Positions 36,229 to 46,026 of a stretch of DNA of 64,000 bases are shown here, in pieces (position 1 is the first letter of the stretch; the number at the start of each line of letters is the position of its first letter). The notes under the pieces were generated by a model. It was not told the DNA's origin, did no database searches, and saw nothing but the letters and a program-made list of their open reading frames with translations. Location of the stretch: assembly GCF_002797445.1 (NCBI RefSeq), contig NZ_PGEP01000001.1, positions 2,108,501-2,172,500 on the forward strand. The letters are read 5' to 3'. Both the position numbers and the translations under genes were made by a program. The DNA comes from Acidovorax sp. 69 (GTDB lineage: Bacteria > Pseudomonadota > Gammaproteobacteria > Burkholderiales > Burkholderiaceae_C).

Positions 36229-37004
36229 GCAGCGTATCCATTCAAGCTGTTTCGCGCGTCTTCGAGACCGCCAAGGGCCAGCGCACGCAGGCCTTGCAGC
36301 CGGTCGACTTTGAGGTGCGCGACAACGACTTTGTCACCATCCTTGGCCCTTCGGGCTGCGGCAAATCCACCCTGTTGCGCATCGTGGCGGGGCTGGATCA
36401 CGCCACCAGCGGCCGCGTGCTGCTCGATGGTGCGCCGGTCGAAGGCCCGGGCCCCGAGCGCGGCATGGTGTTCCAGAGCTATACGCTGTTCCCCTGGCTC
36501 ACCATTGAGCAGAACATTCGCTTCGGCCTGCGTGAGCGCGGCATGCCTGAAGCGCAGCAAAAAGAGCGCGCCGCGTACTTCATTGCCAAGGTGGGCCTGC
36601 GCGGCTTTGAACAGCACTTTCCCAAGCAGCTCTCGGGCGGCATGCAACAGCGCACCGCCATTGCGCGCGCGCTGGCCAACGACCCCAAGATTTTGCTGAT
36701 GGACGAACCCTTTGGAGCCCTCGATAACCAGACCCGCGTGCTCATGCAAGAGCTGCTACTGGGCATCTGGGAAGCCGAGCGCAAGACCGTGCTGTTCGTC
36801 ACCCATGACATCGACGAAGCCATCTTCATGGCCAACCGTGTGGCCGTGTTCAGCGCCCGGCCCGGCCGTATCAAGACCGAGCTGGCGGTGGACTTGCCCC
36901 ACCCGCGCCATTACACGATCAAGACCAGCCCTGAGTTCATGGACCTCAAGGCGCGGTTGACTGAAGAGATCCGCGCCGAGTCCATGGCCGCTGACTTGCA
37001 TTGA
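36225..37004 (+). CDS. ABC transporter ATPase (SsuB/TauB type)
   Basis: The 259-residue subunit energises the importer. Walker A is GPSGCGKSTLLRIVAG, the Q-loop MVFQSYTLFPWLT, the signature LSGGMQQRTAIARALA, Walker B ILLMDEPFGALD and the H-loop FVTHDIDEA. The start overlaps the permease stop by four bases and the gene is followed by hutC after 22 bp, placing the transporter and the histidine repressor in one unit. Confidence 0.92.
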   Translation: MSSVSIQAVSRVFETAKGQRTQALQPVDFEVRDNDFVTILGPSGCGKSTLLRIVAGLDHATSGRVLLDGAPVEGPGPERGMVFQSYTLFPWLTIEQNIRFGLRERGMPEAQQKERAAYFIAKVGLRGFEQHFPKQLSGGMQQRTAIARALANDPKILLMDEPFGALDNQTRVLMQELLLGIWEAERKTVLFVTHDIDEAIFMANRVAVFSARPGRIKTELAVDLPHPRHYTIKTSPEFMDLKARLTEEIRAESMAADLH

Positions 37005-37026
37005 GCCTGACTGACTGCTTCCCACC

Positions 37027-37842
37027 ATGAGCGCCCGTCCTTCCCGTCGCACTGCTGCCGCCACTGCACCCCGCAGTGCCCCGCCCGCCAAGGCCGGGGC
37101 AGCCGTGGCTGCGCCCGCGCAGGCGATGGCGCTGTACGAGCAGATCAAGGACCACATTTCCCGCAAGATCCAGGAAGGCATCTGGCGCGCGGGCGACCGC
37201 CTGCCGTCCGAGAACGAGCTGGTCACCCAGTTCGGCATCTCGCGCATGACGGTGAACCGCGCGCTGCGCGAACTGGTGGAGCAGGGCCGCATCGTGCGCG
37301 TGGCTGGTGTGGGCAGCTTTGTGGCCGAAGACAAGCCGCAGTCCACGCTGCTGCAGATTGCCAATTTGGCCAGCGAGATTCGCCAGCGCGGGCACGACTA
37401 CCGCTGTGACGTACTGGCAGTGGAACGCATCTCCGCCACGCTGGAGGTGGCCGCCGCGCTGGACCTGCGCACTGGCGAGTCGGTGTTCCATTCACTGTGC
37501 ATCCACCGCGAAGATGGCCTGCCCGTGCAACTGGAAGACCGCTACGTGAACCCGCGCCAGGTGCCCCAGTTCGCCGCGCAGGACTTCGCGCAGCTACAGC
37601 CCTCCGAATACCTGGTGCGCAACGTGCCCTTCGACCAGATCGAGCACGTGGTCGACGCCGTCATGCCCACTGCCGAGCAGGCCGCGCTGCTGGAGATGTC
37701 GCCGCAGGAGCCCTGCCTGCTGCTCACCCGCCGCACCTGGTCGCGCGGCGTACCCATCACCGTGGTGCGCTGCCTGCACCCCGCTACCCGCTACCGTTTG
37801 GGCAGCCGCTTCCGAGCCGACGGCAACCCCGTCGCTGGTTGA
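37027..37842 (+). CDS. hutC: Histidine-utilisation repressor HutC (GntR family)
   Basis: The 271-residue regulator represses hut genes until urocanate binds. After a 37-residue Ala/Pro-rich extension comes a winged helix ([47 protein letters not shown]) and a UTRA effector domain ([19 protein letters not shown] to [16 protein letters not shown]). It sits between a transporter and hutH, and TGTATATACA-core palindromes lie before both, consistent with control of both units. The extension is longer than in Pseudomonas HutC. Confidence 0.92.
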   Translation: MSARPSRRTAAATAPRSAPPAKAGAAVAAPAQAMALYEQIKDHISRKIQEGIWRAGDRLPSENELVTQFGISRMTVNRALRELVEQGRIVRVAGVGSFVAEDKPQSTLLQIANLASEIRQRGHDYRCDVLAVERISATLEVAAALDLRTGESVFHSLCIHREDGLPVQLEDRYVNPRQVPQFAAQDFAQLQPSEYLVRNVPFDQIEHVVDAVMPTAEQAALLEMSPQEPCLLLTRRTWSRGVPITVVRCLHPATRYRLGSRFRADGNPVAG

Positions 37843-37876
37843 TGGCTGTTGGTCAAAAGCCCCAGAATTTCTTTCG

Positions 37877-37900
37877 CTTGTACCTACTTGTATATACAGG
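37877..37900. promoter_or_regulatory. HutC-type operator immediately before hutH
   Basis: CTTGTATATACAGG (37887-37900) repeats the palindrome found at 34191-34204 with one asymmetric base pair, and CTTGTACCTACTTG (37877-37890) is a possible second half-overlapping site. The operator ends 9 bases before the hutH ATG and so overlaps the Shine-Dalgarno region (CAGGATC). Confidence 0.75.
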
Positions 37901-37909
37901 ATCAACGCC

Positions 37910-39451
37910 ATGACAAAAGCCACCACTTCCTCCCTGACCCTGGTCCCCGGCCATGTGTCGTTGGCCGCGCTGCGCAGCATCTATACCGCGCCCGTGCAAC
38001 TGTCGCTCGACCCATCGGCCCGCGCCCTCATGCAGGCGTCGCTGGCCACGGTGCAGCGCATCGTCGATGAAGACCAGGTGGTCTACGGCATCAACACTGG
38101 CTTTGGCAAACTCGCCAGCACCAAGATCGCCCACGAGCGCCTGGCCGAGCTGCAGCGCAACCTGGTGCTGTCGCACAGCGTGGGCACCGGCGATGCGCTC
38201 GCAGACGATGTGGTGCGCCTCATTCTGGCCACCAAGGCCATCAGCCTGGCGCGCGGGCATTCGGGCATCCGGCCAGAGATTGTGGATGCGCTCCTGGCCA
38301 TGGCCAATGCGAACGTGTTGCCTTTGATTCCGGCCAAGGGCTCGGTGGGCGCATCGGGTGACCTGGCGCCGCTGGCGCACTTGGCCTGCGTGCTGATTGG
38401 GGAAGGGCAGGCCAAGGTGAATGGAGTGGTGGTTTCGGGGGCGGATGCGATGCGCTCCATCGGCCTCGCGCCGTTCGTGCTCGGCCCCAAGGAAGGGCTG
38501 GCACTGCTCAACGGTACGCAGGTGTCCACCTCGCTCGCGTTGGCCGGGCTGTTCGGTGCAGAGAGCGTGTTTGCTGCTGCGCTGGTGGCGGGCTGCCTGT
38601 CGCTCGAAGCCATCAAGGGCTCGGTCAAGCCCTTTGACGCACGCATCCACGAAGCGCGTGGCCAGGCCGGGCAGATCGCCGTGGCGGCTGCCGTGCGGGC
38701 GTTGCTGGATGGCAGCGCGATTGACCCGTCCCACCCCCACTGTGGTCGTGTGCAAGATCCATACTCCATCCGCTGCGTGCCGCAGGTGATGGGCGCGTGC
38801 CTGGACAACTTGCACCACGCCGCACGCGTCTTGACCATCGAAGCCAACGCGGCGTCGGACAACCCGCTCGTTTTTGACAATGGCGACGTGATCTCCGGCG
38901 GCAACTTCCACGCCGAGCCCGTGGCCTTTGTGGCCGACATCATCGCGCTGGCCGTGGCCGAGATCGGTGCCATCTCCGAGCGCCGCTTGTCGTTGCTGCT
39001 GGACCCCGGCCTGTCGGGCCTGCCAGCCTTCCTGATCCGCGACAGTGGCGTGAATTCTGGCTTCATGATCGCGCAGGTCACCGCCGCCGCGCTGGCGGCC
39101 GAGAACCAGTGCCTGGCCAACCCCAGCAGTGTGACCAGCCTGCCCACATCGGCTAATCAGGAGGACCATGTCTCCATGGCCACCTACGGCGCACGCCGCC
39201 TGGGCGACATGGTGCGCAATGCGGCCGTGATGGTCGGCATCGAAGCCATGGCCGCTGCGCAGGGCATGGAATTCGACCGTGCGCTGAAATCATCGCCTTT
39301 GGTGGAAGAACAGTTCGCCGCCATCCGCCAGCGAGTGGCTTACCTGGAGCAAGACCGCTTCCTCGCCACCGACATCGAAGCCATGCGCGAATGGGCCATA
39401 CAGACGCCATGGCCTGCGCCACTGCTGCAATGCCTGCCCAGCCACGCCTGA
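37910..39451 (+). CDS. hutH: Histidine ammonia-lyase
   Basis: The 513-residue enzyme removes ammonia from histidine to make urocanate, the first step of degradation. The electrophilic MIO cofactor arises from Ala148-Ser149-Gly150 in [16 protein letters not shown]. Other motifs are [13 protein letters not shown] near the N-terminus, the QDPYS-like QDPYSIRC and [18 protein letters not shown] near the C-terminus. Length is standard. It is the first of the enzyme genes and is followed 40 bp later by hutU. Confidence 0.97.
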   Translation: MTKATTSSLTLVPGHVSLAALRSIYTAPVQLSLDPSARALMQASLATVQRIVDEDQVVYGINTGFGKLASTKIAHERLAELQRNLVLSHSVGTGDALADDVVRLILATKAISLARGHSGIRPEIVDALLAMANANVLPLIPAKGSVGASGDLAPLAHLACVLIGEGQAKVNGVVVSGADAMRSIGLAPFVLGPKEGLALLNGTQVSTSLALAGLFGAESVFAAALVAGCLSLEAIKGSVKPFDARIHEARGQAGQIAVAAAVRALLDGSAIDPSHPHCGRVQDPYSIRCVPQVMGACLDNLHHAARVLTIEANAASDNPLVFDNGDVISGGNFHAEPVAFVADIIALAVAEIGAISERRLSLLLDPGLSGLPAFLIRDSGVNSGFMIAQVTAAALAAENQCLANPSSVTSLPTSANQEDHVSMATYGARRLGDMVRNAAVMVGIEAMAAAQGMEFDRALKSSPLVEEQFAAIRQRVAYLEQDRFLATDIEAMREWAIQTPWPAPLLQCLPSHA

Positions 39452-39490
39452 TCATTTCTGTTCACACCCATTGATTCACAGGAGCCCACC

Positions 39491-41221
39491 ATGAACGCCA
39501 ACGACGCCATCATTGCTGCCGCAGCTTCCCCCAGTGCCGACCCCCGCCACGACGCCACCCGTGTGATTCGCGCCCCGCGCGGCAGCCAGCTCACCTGCAA
39601 GAGCTGGCTCACTGAAGCCGCCTACCGCATGATCCAGAACAACCTGGATGCCGAAGTGGCCGAGCGCCCGCAGGACCTGGTGGTGTATGGCGGCATTGGC
39701 CGCGCCGCGCGCAACTGGGAGTGTTATGACCAGATCCTCGCGTCGCTCAAGGACCTGAACGACGACGAAACCCTGCTCATCCAGTCCGGCAAGCCTGTGG
39801 GCGTGTTCAAGACGCACACCAATGCGCCGCGCGTGCTGCTGGCCAACTCCAACCTGGTGCCCAAGTGGGCCAACTGGGAGCACTTCAGCGAGCTGGACCA
39901 GAAGGGCCTGTTCATGTACGGCCAGATGACCGCAGGCAGCTGGATCTACATCGGCACCCAAGGCATCGTGCAGGGCACCTACGAAACCTTTGCCGAGGCG
40001 GGGCGAAAGCACTACGGTGGTTCCCTCGAAGGCAAATGGATATTGACCGCAGGCCTGGGCGGCATGGGCGGCGCGCAGCCGCTGGCCGCCACGTTTGCGG
40101 GCGCCGTTTCGCTCAACATCGAGTGCCAGCAAAGCAGCATCGACTTCCGACTGCGCACGCGCTACGTGGACAAGCAGGCGCGTGACATCGACCACGCGTT
40201 TGAACTGATCCAGCAGCACACGGCAGCCAAGGAAGCCGTGTCGATTGCGCTGCTGGGCAACGCAGCAGACGTGCTGCCCGAACTCGCCAAGCGCGCCCAG
40301 GCCGGTGGCCTCAAGCCCGACCTCGTGACCGACCAGACCTCGGCCCACGACCTCGTCAATGGCTATCTGCCTACGGGCTGGACGGTGGAACAATGGCGCG
40401 CAGCGCAGCAGGATGTGGCGCAGCATGAAGGCTTGAAGAAGGCCGCGGCGAAATCGTGCGCCGTCCATGTGCAGGCCATGCTCGACTTCCAATCGATGGG
40501 CATCCCCACGGTGGATTACGGCAACAACATCCGCCAGGTGGCGTTCGACGAAGGCGTGAAGAACGCCTTCGACTTCCCCGGCTTCGTGCCCGCCTACATC
40601 CGCCCGCTGTTCTGCGAGGGCAAGGGCCCGTTCCGCTGGGTGGCCCTGTCGGGCGACCCCGAAGACATCCGCAAGACCGACGCCAAGATCAAGGAGCTGT
40701 TCCCCGAGAACAAGCACGTGCACCGCTGGCTCGACATGGCAGGCGAGCGCATCGCCTTCCAGGGCCTGCCCGCACGCATCTGCTGGCTGGGCCTGGGCGA
40801 GCGCCACATCGCGGGCCTGGCCTTCAACGAGATGGTGAAAAACGGCGAGCTCAAGGCGCCCATCGTCATCGGCCGCGACCACCTCGACACCGGCAGTGTG
40901 GCCAGCCCCAACCGCGAGACCGAAGCCATGAAAGACGGCACCGACGCCGTGAGCGACTGGCCGCTGCTCAACGCGCTGCTCAACACCGCAGGCGGCGCCA
41001 CTTGGGTCAGCCTGCACCATGGCGGCGGCGTGGGCATGGGCTACTCGCAGCATTCGGGCATGGTCATCGTGGCCGACGGCACCGATGACGCCGCCGAGCG
41101 CCTGGCGCGTGTGCTGGTCAACGACTGTGGTAGCGGCGTGATGCGCCATGCCGACGCGGGCTACGAACTGGCGGTGGAAACCGCCAAGAAGCAGGGCCTG
41201 AAGCTACCCATGGTGAAGTGA
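39491..41221 (+). CDS. hutU: Urocanate hydratase
   Basis: The 576-residue NAD-dependent enzyme converts urocanate to imidazolone propionate. Motifs include [21 protein letters not shown], the NAD-binding [33 protein letters not shown] and the conserved active-site segment [20 protein letters not shown]. The C-terminal region with [18 protein letters not shown] is complete. AGGAG precedes the ATG. After it the hut genes are interrupted by an IclR regulator and an amino-acid importer before hutD. Confidence 0.97.
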   Translation: MNANDAIIAAAASPSADPRHDATRVIRAPRGSQLTCKSWLTEAAYRMIQNNLDAEVAERPQDLVVYGGIGRAARNWECYDQILASLKDLNDDETLLIQSGKPVGVFKTHTNAPRVLLANSNLVPKWANWEHFSELDQKGLFMYGQMTAGSWIYIGTQGIVQGTYETFAEAGRKHYGGSLEGKWILTAGLGGMGGAQPLAATFAGAVSLNIECQQSSIDFRLRTRYVDKQARDIDHAFELIQQHTAAKEAVSIALLGNAADVLPELAKRAQAGGLKPDLVTDQTSAHDLVNGYLPTGWTVEQWRAAQQDVAQHEGLKKAAAKSCAVHVQAMLDFQSMGIPTVDYGNNIRQVAFDEGVKNAFDFPGFVPAYIRPLFCEGKGPFRWVALSGDPEDIRKTDAKIKELFPENKHVHRWLDMAGERIAFQGLPARICWLGLGERHIAGLAFNEMVKNGELKAPIVIGRDHLDTGSVASPNRETEAMKDGTDAVSDWPLLNALLNTAGGATWVSLHHGGGVGMGYSQHSGMVIVADGTDDAAERLARVLVNDCGSGVMRHADAGYELAVETAKKQGLKLPMVK

Positions 41222-41263
41222 ACCGACGAAAGTGAGGACGTGACAGAAATGTGAAAAAGGGAA

Positions 41264-41290
41264 CTGAATTCCCACTCCGTGGGAATTCAG
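41264..41290. promoter_or_regulatory. 27-bp perfect palindrome before the IclR gene
   Basis: CTGAATTCCCAC and GTGGGAATTCAG flank TCC, ending 7 bases before the IclR start. Its position directly ahead of a regulator gene and its 12-bp arms suggest an autoregulatory operator. It could alternatively end hutU transcription, but no T-tract follows on the plus strand. Confidence 0.55.
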
Positions 41291-41297
41291 GGTTTGA

Positions 41298-42074
41298 ATG
41301 CCGCTGCAATCCTTTGATACTGAGTCCATGCCCGCCCGTGGACCCACCTCTGTTGCCGCCGCCGACCGTGTTTTGCACGTGCTGGCGGTGCTGGCGCAGC
41401 ACGGTCAGCCCATGTCAGCCGCCGAGCTGGTGGAGGCCACGGGCCTGGCCCGCAGCACGCTGTACCGGCAGCTCGCGCGGCTCAAGCTGTGGGGCTTTGT
41501 GCTGGAGAGCAGCGGGCACTACGCGCCCGGGCCGCTCAGCCTGCAACTGGCCCTGGGCTTTGACATGGCGTCGCACCTGGTGCACCAGGCGCGGCCGGAC
41601 ATGCAGGCGCTGGCCCGGCAGTCCCACGAGAGCGTGGGGCTGGTGGTGGCCGTGAACGACAGTGTGGTGTGCCTGGACATGGTCGACAGCACGCAGGCCC
41701 TGCGCTGTTCGTTTGAAAAAGGGCGCAGCGTTCCCTTGCGCGCGGGTGCCTCGGCCAAATGCCTGCTCGCCCATGTGGCACCGGCCACGCGCAATGCGAC
41801 TCTCGACCTGCACTACGGCGCAGGCACGGCGGAGCGCCAGGCTGCGCTGACCGACCTGGAGGGCATTGCCAAAGCCGGCTACGCAGTCAGCTACGGCGAG
41901 GTGGATGCCGGTGTCTGGGGCGTCAGCGTGCCGGTGTTCGGCTCACCCCGGCAGGCCGCCGGTGCCATCACGCTGATGGCCCCGATCTTGCGAGCCCAGG
42001 GGCAGGAAGCCACGCTCATTGGCATGGCCGTTGTCGCCGCAGCGCGCATCTCTCGCCAGCTCACCCCTCCCTGA
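41298..42074 (+). CDS. IclR-family transcriptional regulator
   Basis: The product has up to 258 residues, with an N-terminal winged helix (ADRVLHVLAVLAQHGQPMSAAELVEATGLARSTLYRQLARLKLWGFV) and a C-terminal IclR effector domain (LVVAVNDSVVCLDMVD, GRSVPLRAGASAKCLLAH, YGEVDAGVWGVSVPVF). The start is at 41298 or at the ATG at 41328. It lies directly before an amino-acid importer in the hut locus, so it probably controls that importer or the genes after it. The effector is unknown. Confidence 0.88.
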   Translation: MPLQSFDTESMPARGPTSVAAADRVLHVLAVLAQHGQPMSAAELVEATGLARSTLYRQLARLKLWGFVLESSGHYAPGPLSLQLALGFDMASHLVHQARPDMQALARQSHESVGLVVAVNDSVVCLDMVDSTQALRCSFEKGRSVPLRAGASAKCLLAHVAPATRNATLDLHYGAGTAERQAALTDLEGIAKAGYAVSYGEVDAGVWGVSVPVFGSPRQAAGAITLMAPILRAQGQEATLIGMAVVAAARISRQLTPP

Positions 42075-42105
42075 ATTCCCTCACCCCTCCTTAGGAGCTT
42101 TTCCC

Positions 42106-42855
42106 ATGAACCTTCGCCGCAATCTTCTTCTGGCCAGCCTGGCCGCCGCAGCCTTTTGCACCACCGGTGCGCAGGCCCAGGACAACGTGCTGCGTGTGGG
42201 CACCGATGCCACGTTCCCGCCCATGGAGTTCGTCGACAACGGCAAACGCACGGGCTTTGACATCGAACTGGTGGAAGCGATTGCCAAGACGATGGGCAAG
42301 CAGGTCGAATGGGTGGACATCGACTTCAAGGGCCTGATTCCCGGCCTGATCTCCAAGCGTTTTGACATGGCGGTATCGGCCATCTACATCACCGACGAGC
42401 GCAAGAAGGTGGTGGACTTCACCGACTCTTACTACGCAGGGGGCCTGGTGGTGATGGTGAAAGCCGACAACAAAACCATCAACAAGCTGGCCGATCTGGA
42501 CGGCAAAAAAGTCAGCGTGCAGGTGGGTACCAAGTCGGTGAGCTACCTGACCGAAAAATTTCCCAAGGTGCAGCGTGTCGAGGTGGAAAAGAACCAGGAG
42601 ATGTTCAACCTAGTGGACATCGGTCGCGCTGATGCGGCTGTGACCGGCAAGCCCGCCGCCTTCCAGTATGTGCGCACCCGCCCCGGCCTGCGCGTGCTCG
42701 ATGAGCAGCTCACCACAGAGGAATACGGCATGGCCCTGCGCAAGGACACGCCCGAGCTGACGAAGGCCGTCAACGGCGCCATCACCAAGCTCAAGGCCGA
42801 CGGTACTTACGCTGCCATCGTCAAGAAGTGGTTCAGCAACAGCGCTGCCAAGTAA
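42106..42855 (+). CDS. Amino-acid ABC transporter substrate-binding protein (HisJ/GlnH type)
   Basis: The 249-residue periplasmic protein has a signal peptide (LLLASLAAAAFCTTGAQA) and a family 3 solute-binding fold: LRVGTDATFPPMEFVDNGKRTGFDIELVEAIA and GLISKRFDMAVSAIYIT. AGGAGC lies upstream of the ATG. It is the first gene of a polar-amino-acid importer with permease and ATPase directly behind. Location inside the hut locus suggests histidine or a histidine derivative as cargo. Confidence 0.9.
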   Translation: MNLRRNLLLASLAAAAFCTTGAQAQDNVLRVGTDATFPPMEFVDNGKRTGFDIELVEAIAKTMGKQVEWVDIDFKGLIPGLISKRFDMAVSAIYITDERKKVVDFTDSYYAGGLVVMVKADNKTINKLADLDGKKVSVQVGTKSVSYLTEKFPKVQRVEVEKNQEMFNLVDIGRADAAVTGKPAAFQYVRTRPGLRVLDEQLTTEEYGMALRKDTPELTKAVNGAITKLKADGTYAAIVKKWFSNSAAK

Positions 42856-42891
42856 GCCCCTGACTGTTGCCGATTTGAGCTGAGCTAAGCC

Positions 42892-43560
42892 ATGGAACTC
42901 GATTTTTCTCCTGTGTGGGCCGGATTGCCCCAGTTGCTGGCGGGCGCGCTGGTCACTGTGGAAATCACGGCGGTCTCGCTGCTGCTGGGCTGTGTCATGG
43001 GCCTGCTGGTGGGCATCGGCCGGCTGAACCCCAAGCGCCGCGTGATCTACGGCCTGTGCACGGCCTATGTGGCCGCGATCCGTGGCACTCCGCTGCTGGT
43101 GCAGTTGTTCATCCTGTTCTTTGGCTTGCCTCAGTTCGGCATTTTGCTGCCCGCCTTTGCGTGTGGCGTGATGGGCCTGGGCATCTACTCGGGCGCCTAT
43201 GTGTCCGAGGTGGTGCGGGGCGCCATCCAGTCCATCGACAAGGGGCAGATGGAGGCGGCGCGCTCCATTGGCTTGTCGTCGGGCCTGGCCATGCGCACCG
43301 TGGTGCTGCCACAGGCGGTGGTTCGCATGATTCCGCCCCTGGGCAATGAGTTCATCGCACTGATCAAGAATTCGGCATTGGTGTCGCTGCTCACCATCCA
43401 CGACGTGATGCACGAGGGACAGAAAATCATCAGTGTGTCGTACCGGTCGCTGGAGGTCTACCTGGCGATTGCGGTGGTGTATTTCATCCTCACCGGCATC
43501 ACCACGCTGGTGCTGCGGCGCATCGAACTGCGCCTGCGCTCCGGGGGGATGGTGCAATGA
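42892..43560 (+). CDS. Amino-acid ABC transporter permease (HisM/GlnP type)
   Basis: The 222-residue inner-membrane protein carries the polar amino-acid permease signature [53 protein letters not shown], with about five membrane segments. Only one permease is present, so it should form a homodimer. Its stop overlaps the ATPase start (ATGA). Confidence 0.9.
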   Translation: MELDFSPVWAGLPQLLAGALVTVEITAVSLLLGCVMGLLVGIGRLNPKRRVIYGLCTAYVAAIRGTPLLVQLFILFFGLPQFGILLPAFACGVMGLGIYSGAYVSEVVRGAIQSIDKGQMEAARSIGLSSGLAMRTVVLPQAVVRMIPPLGNEFIALIKNSALVSLLTIHDVMHEGQKIISVSYRSLEVYLAIAVVYFILTGITTLVLRRIELRLRSGGMVQ

Positions 43561-44351
43561 AGAAAGAGTCTGTAGTGAACGGAGCGAGCCAGGCCGCCGA
43601 GCCCATCGTGCGCATTCGTGGGTTGCGCAAATCGTTTGGCAACCATGTGGTGCTCAACGGCATCGACTTTGACGTCTTGCCATCGCAGGTGGTGGTGGTG
43701 ATCGGGCCCAGCGGCTCGGGCAAAAGCACCTTCTTGCGCTGCTGCAACGGGCTGGAGCAGCCTGAGGGCGGCACGGTCGAGATCTGTGGCCGCACGCTGG
43801 TGCAGGACGGCCGCATGTTGCCCGACCATGACCTCAACGCCCTGCGCGAAGAGGTGGGCATGGTGTTCCAGTCGTTCAACCTGTTCCCGCACCTGTCGGT
43901 GCTCGACAACGTCACGCTGGGTCCGCGCAAGCTGCGCGGCCTCTCGCGCAAGGAGGCCGAGGAGCGTGCCAACGCTCTGCTGACCAAGGTGGGGCTGGCG
44001 CACAAGGCCACGGCCATGCCCGCCAGCCTGTCGGGTGGCCAAAAGCAGCGTGTGGCCATTGCGCGCGCGCTGGCCATGGAGCCGCGCGTGATGCTGTTCG
44101 ACGAGCCCACCTCGGCGCTCGACCCCGAGCTGGTGGGCGAAGTGTTGCAGGTCATGAAACTGCTGGCCAGCGAGGGCATGACCATGATGGTCGTGACCCA
44201 CGAGATGGACTTTGCGCGGGAGGTGGGCGATGTGGTCGTCGTGATGGACGGCGGCGGCATCATCGAATCGGGGCCGCCCGCCACCATCTTCACCCATCCC
44301 ACGCAGGAGCGCACGCGTTCCTTTTTGCAGGCCGTGCTCACCCGCGCCTGA
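43557..44351 (+). CDS. Amino-acid ABC transporter ATPase (HisP/GlnQ type)
   Basis: The 264-residue ATPase shows Walker [20 protein letters not shown]-loop [18 protein letters not shown], signature [16 protein letters not shown], Walker [20 protein letters not shown] and the switch [13 protein letters not shown], all of the polar-amino-acid subtype. It is coupled to the permease and followed 56 bp later by the PhyH-type dioxygenase gene. Confidence 0.93.
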   Translation: MKKESVVNGASQAAEPIVRIRGLRKSFGNHVVLNGIDFDVLPSQVVVVIGPSGSGKSTFLRCCNGLEQPEGGTVEICGRTLVQDGRMLPDHDLNALREEVGMVFQSFNLFPHLSVLDNVTLGPRKLRGLSRKEAEERANALLTKVGLAHKATAMPASLSGGQKQRVAIARALAMEPRVMLFDEPTSALDPELVGEVLQVMKLLASEGMTMMVVTHEMDFAREVGDVVVVMDGGGIIESGPPATIFTHPTQERTRSFLQAVLTRA

Positions 44352-44407
44352 GGCGTGGAGCATCCGCACACGCACGGTCGCCATCAAACCCCGAGGAGGA
44401 AACCCGC

Positions 44408-45277
44408 ATGCCCCCGATGTCCCCCGTGTTGCTGCAGCGCCTGCAAGAACGATTGACCGAAGAAGACGTCGCGCGTTTTGACCGCGACGGTGCGCTGTGT
44501 ATCAAGCAACTGCTCACGCCCGATGAGGTGGCGCTGCTGCGCAGCGGCATTGACACGAATCTGGCCGCGCCCAGCCCACGGGCCAAGGTGGCGAGCCGAC
44601 CCGATGACCCGGGGCGCTTTTTTGAGGACTTCTGCAACTGGCAGGACATCCCGCAGTTCGGTCAGTTCGTGCACGAGACGCCGCTGGCCCTGGCTGCACA
44701 GCGCCTGATGCAGTCGCGCACCGTGCGGCTGTACCACGACCATGTATTGGTGAAGGAGCCGGGCACGCGCCAGCGCACGCCGTGGCACCAGGACCAGCCG
44801 TACTACAACATCGACGGCAAACAGAACATCAGCATGTGGATTCCGGTCGATCCGGTGTCGCGCGCAGCCACGCTCGAATTTGTGGCCGGTTCGCACAAGG
44901 GCCCCTGGCTCATGCCGCGCACGTTCATGGACAACCAGGCCAAGTGGTTCCCTGAGGGCAGCTTGCAGGACCTGCCCAATGTGGAGGCCGACCGCGATGC
45001 CTTCCCCATCGTGGGCTGGGAGATCGAGCCGGGCGACGTGGTGTGTTTTCACATGCTCACGCTGCATGCAGCGGGTGGGGTGGAAGGCGCGAACCGCCGC
45101 CGGGTTTTCTCCGTGCGGTTCCTTGGCGACGACACGCGCCATGCCCCCCGACCCTGGAAGACTTCGCCCGAGTTTCCGGGTCTGGCCGAGGTGTTGCCCG
45201 CCGGGGCCGAGATGAACCACCCGCTGTTCCCGCTGCTGGTGGGTGGCAACCCGGTGCTGCGGGGTGCCCAGGCGTGA
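44408..45277 (+). CDS. PhyH-family Fe(II)/2-oxoglutarate dioxygenase
   Basis: The 289-residue protein belongs to the phytanoyl-CoA dioxygenase-like family of non-heme iron hydroxylases. The metal triad is visible as H127-x-D129 in WHQDQPYYNID and H220 in MLTLHAAGG, with the 2-oxoglutarate-binding arginine near R231-R232. GAGGAGG precedes the ATG. It lies between a histidine-type importer and hutD, and its stop overlaps the hutD ATG (TGATG), so it is part of the hut transcript. No dioxygenase is needed in the known pathway; a role in oxidising a methylated, betaine or side-chain-modified imidazole compound before it enters hut is a guess from position. Confidence 0.85.
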   Translation: MPPMSPVLLQRLQERLTEEDVARFDRDGALCIKQLLTPDEVALLRSGIDTNLAAPSPRAKVASRPDDPGRFFEDFCNWQDIPQFGQFVHETPLALAAQRLMQSRTVRLYHDHVLVKEPGTRQRTPWHQDQPYYNIDGKQNISMWIPVDPVSRAATLEFVAGSHKGPWLMPRTFMDNQAKWFPEGSLQDLPNVEADRDAFPIVGWEIEPGDVVCFHMLTLHAAGGVEGANRRRVFSVRFLGDDTRHAPRPWKTSPEFPGLAEVLPAGAEMNHPLFPLLVGGNPVLRGAQA

Positions 45278-45960
45278 TGGAGTTTCTGGACATGGCCACA
45301 ACGCCCCAGGTGCCGTGGAAGAACGGCGGCGGCAGCACGCAAGAGTTGGTCTGCTGGCCGCCGGGCGCAGGCATGGAGCATTTTGACTGGCGTGTGAGCG
45401 TCGCAACCATTGCGCGCCCGGGGCCGTTCTCGGCGTTTCCTGGGGTGGATCGCCAGATCATGCTGCTCAAGGGCGATGGCGTGGCGTTGCAGGGCGCGGG
45501 CGGGCACTGGCAGCATGTGCTGGCCCAGCCTTGGCAGCCCTTTGTGTTCTCGGGGGACGAGCCCGTGGATTGCCGCATGCTGGGGGGCGTGTCCACCGAC
45601 TTCAACCTCATGGTGCGTCGCGGGGGCTGGCGCGGCACGCTGCAGGTGGTGCGCGGTGCGCCGCCGCCTGCAATGGGCGTTGCGGGCCTGTGCATGGTGC
45701 TCCAGGGATCATGGCAATGGGGTGGTGGTCATGGTGTCCACCTCGGTGGGACGCCAGACGGCAAGGCACCCCGCGTGCTGAAGACGGGACAGGGCATCTG
45801 GTGGATGGATGAGGAGACCGAGGGCGGGCAGGGCGATCAGCGCTCACCGGCCATGGTCCCCCTTCACCCCCTTGGCGCCGCAGCTGGCACCGGGTCGGCA
45901 GGCGATTCCCCTGTACTGGCCTGGGTGGCGCTCTGTCCCGCCCTGGATACAAAAGATTAA
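45277..45960 (+). CDS. hutD: HutD family protein
   Basis: The 227-residue cupin-like protein matches HutD: PQVPWKNGGGSTQELVCWPPGAG, FDWRVSVATIARPGPFSAFPGVDRQIMLL and MLGGVSTDFNLMVRRGGW. In Pseudomonas HutD is proposed to limit hut activity by binding formylglutamate or a related intermediate, without being an enzyme of the pathway. The ATG overlaps the dioxygenase stop. The C-terminal part is longer and less conserved than the core. Confidence 0.85.
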   Translation: MEFLDMATTPQVPWKNGGGSTQELVCWPPGAGMEHFDWRVSVATIARPGPFSAFPGVDRQIMLLKGDGVALQGAGGHWQHVLAQPWQPFVFSGDEPVDCRMLGGVSTDFNLMVRRGGWRGTLQVVRGAPPPAMGVAGLCMVLQGSWQWGGGHGVHLGGTPDGKAPRVLKTGQGIWWMDEETEGGQGDQRSPAMVPLHPLGAAAGTGSAGDSPVLAWVALCPALDTKD

Positions 45961-45966
45961 TAAAAT

Positions 45967-46019
45967 TGGCCGCTAGCGCAAATGAGATAAGCACTGGCAG
46001 CTATATAAAACATAGCAAT
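45967..46019. repeat. Dispersed-repeat copy between hutD and hutI
   Basis: GGCCGCTAGCGCAAATGAGATAAGCACTGGCAGCTATATAAAACATAGCAATT keeps the CTAGCGC left arm, the ATAAGC core, the GGCAGCTAT right arm and the ATAGCAATT tail found after dnaB. It lies directly before the hutI start. Confidence 0.7.
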
Positions 46020-46026
46020 TCAATCC

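Noticed and set aside
41264..41290. Palindrome after hutU as a hutU terminator
   Set aside because: No T-tract follows on the plus strand and the position next to the IclR start better fits an operator.
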